A stretch of 61,325 nt of DNA from Dissophora ornata (taxonomy: Eukaryota; Mortierellomycota; Mortierellomycetes; Mortierellales; Mortierellaceae), in contig MU616663.1 of NCBI GenBank assembly GCA_025201705.1, forward strand, positions 1 through 61,325. Reading direction: 5' to 3'. The notes under the pieces were generated by a model. The model searched no databases. It saw only the letters and a list, made by a program, of their open reading frames with translations, and was not told the origin of the DNA. Both the position numbers and the translations under genes were made by a program. Below, in pieces: positions 58,459 through 61,325 of the stretch. The first letter of the stretch is position 1; every line of letters starts with the position of its first letter.

Positions 58459-60690
58459 ATGCCTTCCAGAATATCAATCGAGCTATCACCGTCCTCTGCT
58501 ATCGATTCGATGACCGCCCTAGCCACGCCGGCCTCAGTTGTCCCCTCGTCTGTGAAGAAGTCAAACAACCTCCCAACAATATCGACCAGCCCTCCTGGCT
58601 ACGCAGCCATGGACAACGCCACAATGGGTCGTCCGACCACATCGCCCACCTCGAGCTCCAGCTCAGCCTCGTTCTCGTCCTCGACCTCCCCTTCCTCATC
58701 GACACTGTCGCTCCCGTCGTCTGCTGTCGGCAGTGCCAAAGATAAAGGCAAGGGCAAGGCGAGGGCGTATGACGACAGGGAGAGCACAATGGACAGGGAC
58801 CAAGTAGCGTTTAGCACAGGGCCACGGACCAATCACAATGCAAAGGAGGCTTGTACGACCCAGTCATCAGATACACTTCTTCCCATGAACAACATCGACC
58901 CGTGCCACCACAACGACAACGACTACAGTGCCACTCAGCCGATTGCCCTTGCAATCCGCGGCCGCTCTGCTACCCACAACGGCGCTACCTCAGTGCCCGT
59001 CTACTCCAAAGCGCCGGCAGCAGGATCCGAAGCATCAACCTCCCCTTCCAGATCCGACCTCTATACCCACTCCAATGCTAGATCGTCCAACTCCTCTTCC
59101 CTCACTTCGCTGTCGTCCGTGGACGAGGACGATGAGTATCCTAAATCCAATGGAAAGGGCAAGGCTTCAGGCTCATCGACAAGCTATGGTGGAGGCATGG
59201 CCTCAGGTTCTGGATCATCTCACCCTCGAGTTGCATCTGCCACTGCCCAGTTCCCATACTCGAGCCATGTGGGAAGCAGCAGTGGAAGTGGTTCCTGCTC
59301 TGGGTCTGGTTCTGGATCAAGTTCCAAGCCGATGCTCAGCCGTGCAGCCACCGGTCCTGCAACGCTGCAGCGCCCATTCTTGACATCAACTGCCTCGTCC
59401 TCGGCCATCCCACCGGTCCCAGCCCTTCCCAGCCCAATGCCTCAGGAGAAAGAGCTGGCGGAGCATGATTTCCTTGGTTACGATGCCATCCCCGACGATT
59501 TTGATTTCGGTGACTTGCCGTTCTACGACACAGATCCCCGGACTGGAACAATCTATGGAGACCCACACGCCATTACCCGCCCTCACCTCGTCCCAGAGTC
59601 TTATTTCGACCTGTACCGGCTGACGCACGACGAGGCCGATCCTCGCAGGACCAACATCTTCAACAAGTACGGCGCATTGTTGCTCTACCACCCTGGACGA
59701 CATATTGGTCAGGAACAAGATTCAGTGCGCTCAGGCGCGACCAACCAGCCTATTTGGACTATGGCAGGACGCACCTCAACTTGGGGCTCATTGACGGCCA
59801 CGGAGGTGGTGACGAAGCGGTTGATCAAGATTGTGATGGAGCACAACAGGAAGAAGGCTGCTGAGACTAGCGAGCCCCTAGCACGGTTCGTGTTCCGGTG
59901 GAAGGAGGACGACTTTGTGACCGAATACCGTAAACAGAAGGATCAGTACCGGATCACTTGCTTCCAGATGTGTGGAGGTGAATCCAAGTGGAGACCTCCA
60001 CAGCCCAAACCAGTACAGGCAATTTTCAGTGGGGCGGATGCGCCAGGAAACATGTATGTCCCGGCCTCAGTGGGAACGCCCTCCCCGTTTGACTCGACAC
60101 GATATTTGCAGCTGATTTCGGAATACAGGCTGAATTCAGGTCCAGTGTCGAAGCGTGGAGATTTTGAGCTGTATAACCCAGATACGTTCCCGGCCGAGTT
60201 CAAGAGTTTCTTGATGCTGACGTCATTGGTGATCCTGGAAGTGATGCGGCCGGTGGACGACAAGTTGTTCTACAAAGAGTTTCCCGATGCATCGCCCAAG
60301 AAGAGCAAAGTCGCTGGTACGGGTGGATTGCGTATTGGAATTTCGGCGGGTGGTCGGCCAGCAGATATGGCGGTCGTTGGGAGTGTGGGCTCGGCGTCGG
60401 CGTCGTCGTTGGCGATGAATCGAAGCAGAGCCATGACCAGCTCGGCGAGTGTGAAGGCGAATGCGGTCTCGAGTGTGGATGTGGGGCCGGTGTACACACC
60501 ACCGTTCACGTCGCAGACTATGTCTAGGAGCCTGTCTCTAGGAGCAAATGTGTCATCACCTAAACTCTCATCCAGCTCGAAGCTCGCGCCGATAGCTGCA
60601 GAGTCGGAGAAGGATAATGACAGCAAGACAGAGACACTGGCGGCGGCTCCTGTCAAGAAGTCGCGATGGGGAAGCATTTTCAAGAAATAA
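58459..60690 (+). CDS. Large intronless protein of unknown family
   Basis: One frame of 743 residues, no intron. Residues 1-340 are disordered, Ser/Thr/Pro/Gly-rich with repeated SGSGSGS-type runs. Residues 345-610 look folded, with conserved-looking motifs HDFLGYDAIPDDFDFGDLPF, a block ending ESYFDLYRLTHDEADPRR, WTMAGRTSTWGSLTATEVV, RFVFRWKEDDFVTEYRK and YRITCFQM. The aromatic, beta-strand-like spacing of FVFRWKEDDFVTEYR recalls tubby/LURP-type barrels, but I would not assign it. The C-terminus is Ser-rich and ends KKSRWGSIFKK, a basic amphipathic tail that could bind membrane. The long pyrimidine-rich leader suggests strong, regulated expression. Confidence 0.8.
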   Translation: MPSRISIELSPSSAIDSMTALATPASVVPSSVKKSNNLPTISTSPPGYAAMDNATMGRPTTSPTSSSSSASFSSSTSPSSSTLSLPSSAVGSAKDKGKGKARAYDDRESTMDRDQVAFSTGPRTNHNAKEACTTQSSDTLLPMNNIDPCHHNDNDYSATQPIALAIRGRSATHNGATSVPVYSKAPAAGSEASTSPSRSDLYTHSNARSSNSSSLTSLSSVDEDDEYPKSNGKGKASGSSTSYGGGMASGSGSSHPRVASATAQFPYSSHVGSSSGSGSCSGSGSGSSSKPMLSRAATGPATLQRPFLTSTASSSAIPPVPALPSPMPQEKELAEHDFLGYDAIPDDFDFGDLPFYDTDPRTGTIYGDPHAITRPHLVPESYFDLYRLTHDEADPRRTNIFNKYGALLLYHPGRHIGQEQDSVRSGATNQPIWTMAGRTSTWGSLTATEVVTKRLIKIVMEHNRKKAAETSEPLARFVFRWKEDDFVTEYRKQKDQYRITCFQMCGGESKWRPPQPKPVQAIFSGADAPGNMYVPASVGTPSPFDSTRYLQLISEYRLNSGPVSKRGDFELYNPDTFPAEFKSFLMLTSLVILEVMRPVDDKLFYKEFPDASPKKSKVAGTGGLRIGISAGGRPADMAVVGSVGSASASSLAMNRSRAMTSSASVKANAVSSVDVGPVYTPPFTSQTMSRSLSLGANVSSPKLSSSSKLAPIAAESEKDNDSKTETLAAAPVKKSRWGSIFKK

Positions 60691-60851
60691 GACGTTCTTG
60701 AGAACGAGCATTTATCGTAGTCCCCCCCCCCTTTTTTTTTATACCCTTTCTTACAAACACTAGTTCGTTTATTTGTTTTCTGTATACTTATCACTTCTTT
60801 TCATTATTACTATTAAACAGCCTGAATGGAACATCTAGTTCAGTTTCTCGT

Positions 60852-61273
60852 TCAGCTTTTTGAAACTGGGGTTTTGGTCCTGGCCTCCCATTCAATCCAT
60901 GAACCAGGGTAATGTCGGACATGAGTATAACCGAGTTCCTGGGCCTGTGCAAAGGCCAATCTAGAACGTCTACCGGATCTGCAGTAGAAGATCGCTTCCT
61001 CGTCTTTTGCAAACCGCTTGAATCCTAGAATGATGAACCAAGTTTTTATGAGTCACCTTTTCTCTCTCTGTCTGTCTGTCTGCCTCTTGCGCAGCCTGGA
61101 TCGATACATTTGAATTTCTGTAGACAGTGGCTCTACTCACCGTATTGAGCCTCAAAGTCCTGATCGGATAGTGAAACAAGTGCATCATGAAGGGCTGCGA
61201 GTGGGATATGGTGGGCGGTGGGGATGACACCGAGGGCGACCTCTGCTGGCTCGCGCACATCAATTAACGGCGC
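60852..61273 (-). CDS. Rhodanese-domain sulfurtransferase (5' part outside window)
   Basis: Two exons are visible, complement(join(60852..61024,61141..61273)), in phase; earlier exons lie beyond the right edge. The segment APLIDVREPAEVALGVIPTA is the start of a rhodanese domain and IFYCRSGRRSRLAFAQAQEL contains the active-site loop with the catalytic Cys (CRSGRRS). It ends YPGSWIEWEARTKTPVSKS. Single-domain rhodaneses of this sort (yeast Rdl1/Rdl2 type) transfer sulfane sulfur from thiosulfate, often in mitochondria. An N-terminal targeting sequence, if any, is not in view. It converges with the unknown gene at 58459-60690. Confidence 0.9.
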
Positions 61274-61325
61274 CTAAGCAATGGAGCCTATCTGTCAGCA
61301 ATTTTCTTTTTTTTTTTTTTTGGGG

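Overview
This is a gene-dense nuclear segment of a filamentous fungus. The genes carry many short spliceosomal introns (about 50 to 150 nt, GT-AG, often with a CTAAC or CTGAC-like branch site), polyglutamine tracts, Ser/Thr-rich disordered regions and short intergenic spacers. The mix of families suggests an early-diverging fungus of the Mucoromycota, most likely Mortierellaceae: a BK-like potassium channel, animal-style CPSF30 with a zinc knuckle, a degenerate F-box/LRR gene, and paired single-pass cell-surface proteins. The taxon is an inference. I see no bacterial-type operon, CRISPR array, tRNA, rRNA or intact transposon.

Layout. 1-1.4 kb: the 3' end of an unknown gene and a small three-exon hypothetical gene. 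1.4-4 kb: gene-poor, with an AC microsatellite, a G-rich quadruplex motif and a duplicated ~45 bp element. 4-8.8 kb: a single-pass surface protein (minus) head-to-head with a WDR5/Swd3 seven-blade WD40 protein (plus). 10-11.8 kb: a LOA1/Vps66-type acyltransferase. 13.3-15.3 kb: an eIF4A-like DEAD-box protein that has lost every catalytic motif, the most unusual gene here. 15.6-19 kb: ESCRT-II Snf8 and, convergent with it, a mitochondrial-type NAD kinase. 19.3-20.7 kb: the CPSF30/Yth1 mRNA 3'-end factor. 21.4-26 kb: a small four-helix membrane protein and a CtIP/Sae2/Ctp1 DNA-end resection factor. 26.2-31.7 kb: a BK/Slo-family potassium channel without a recognisable calcium bowl. 31.7-37.5 kb: a gene-poor island with an F-box/LRR pseudogene and a strong hairpin. 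37.5-42.3 kb: intronless UDP-glucose 4-epimerase convergent with exocyst Exo70. 44-49.2 kb: a DUF2415-like WD40 protein and CPSF100/Cft2. 51.4-53.6 kb: a second single-pass surface protein. 58.5-60.7 kb: a large intronless protein of unknown family. 60.9 kb to the end: a rhodanese, cut by the window edge.

The genes do not form one pathway. Most are housekeeping: chromatin (Swd3), mRNA 3'-end processing (Yth1 and Cft2, two subunits of one complex, 25 kb apart), membrane traffic (Snf8, Exo70), NADP supply, sugar nucleotides, lipid acylation and DNA repair. Exon-intron models were built by hand from splice signals, reading phase and family similarity. Where I say exons join in phase, the codon sums were checked. 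Family assignments rest on recognised motifs, not on a database search.
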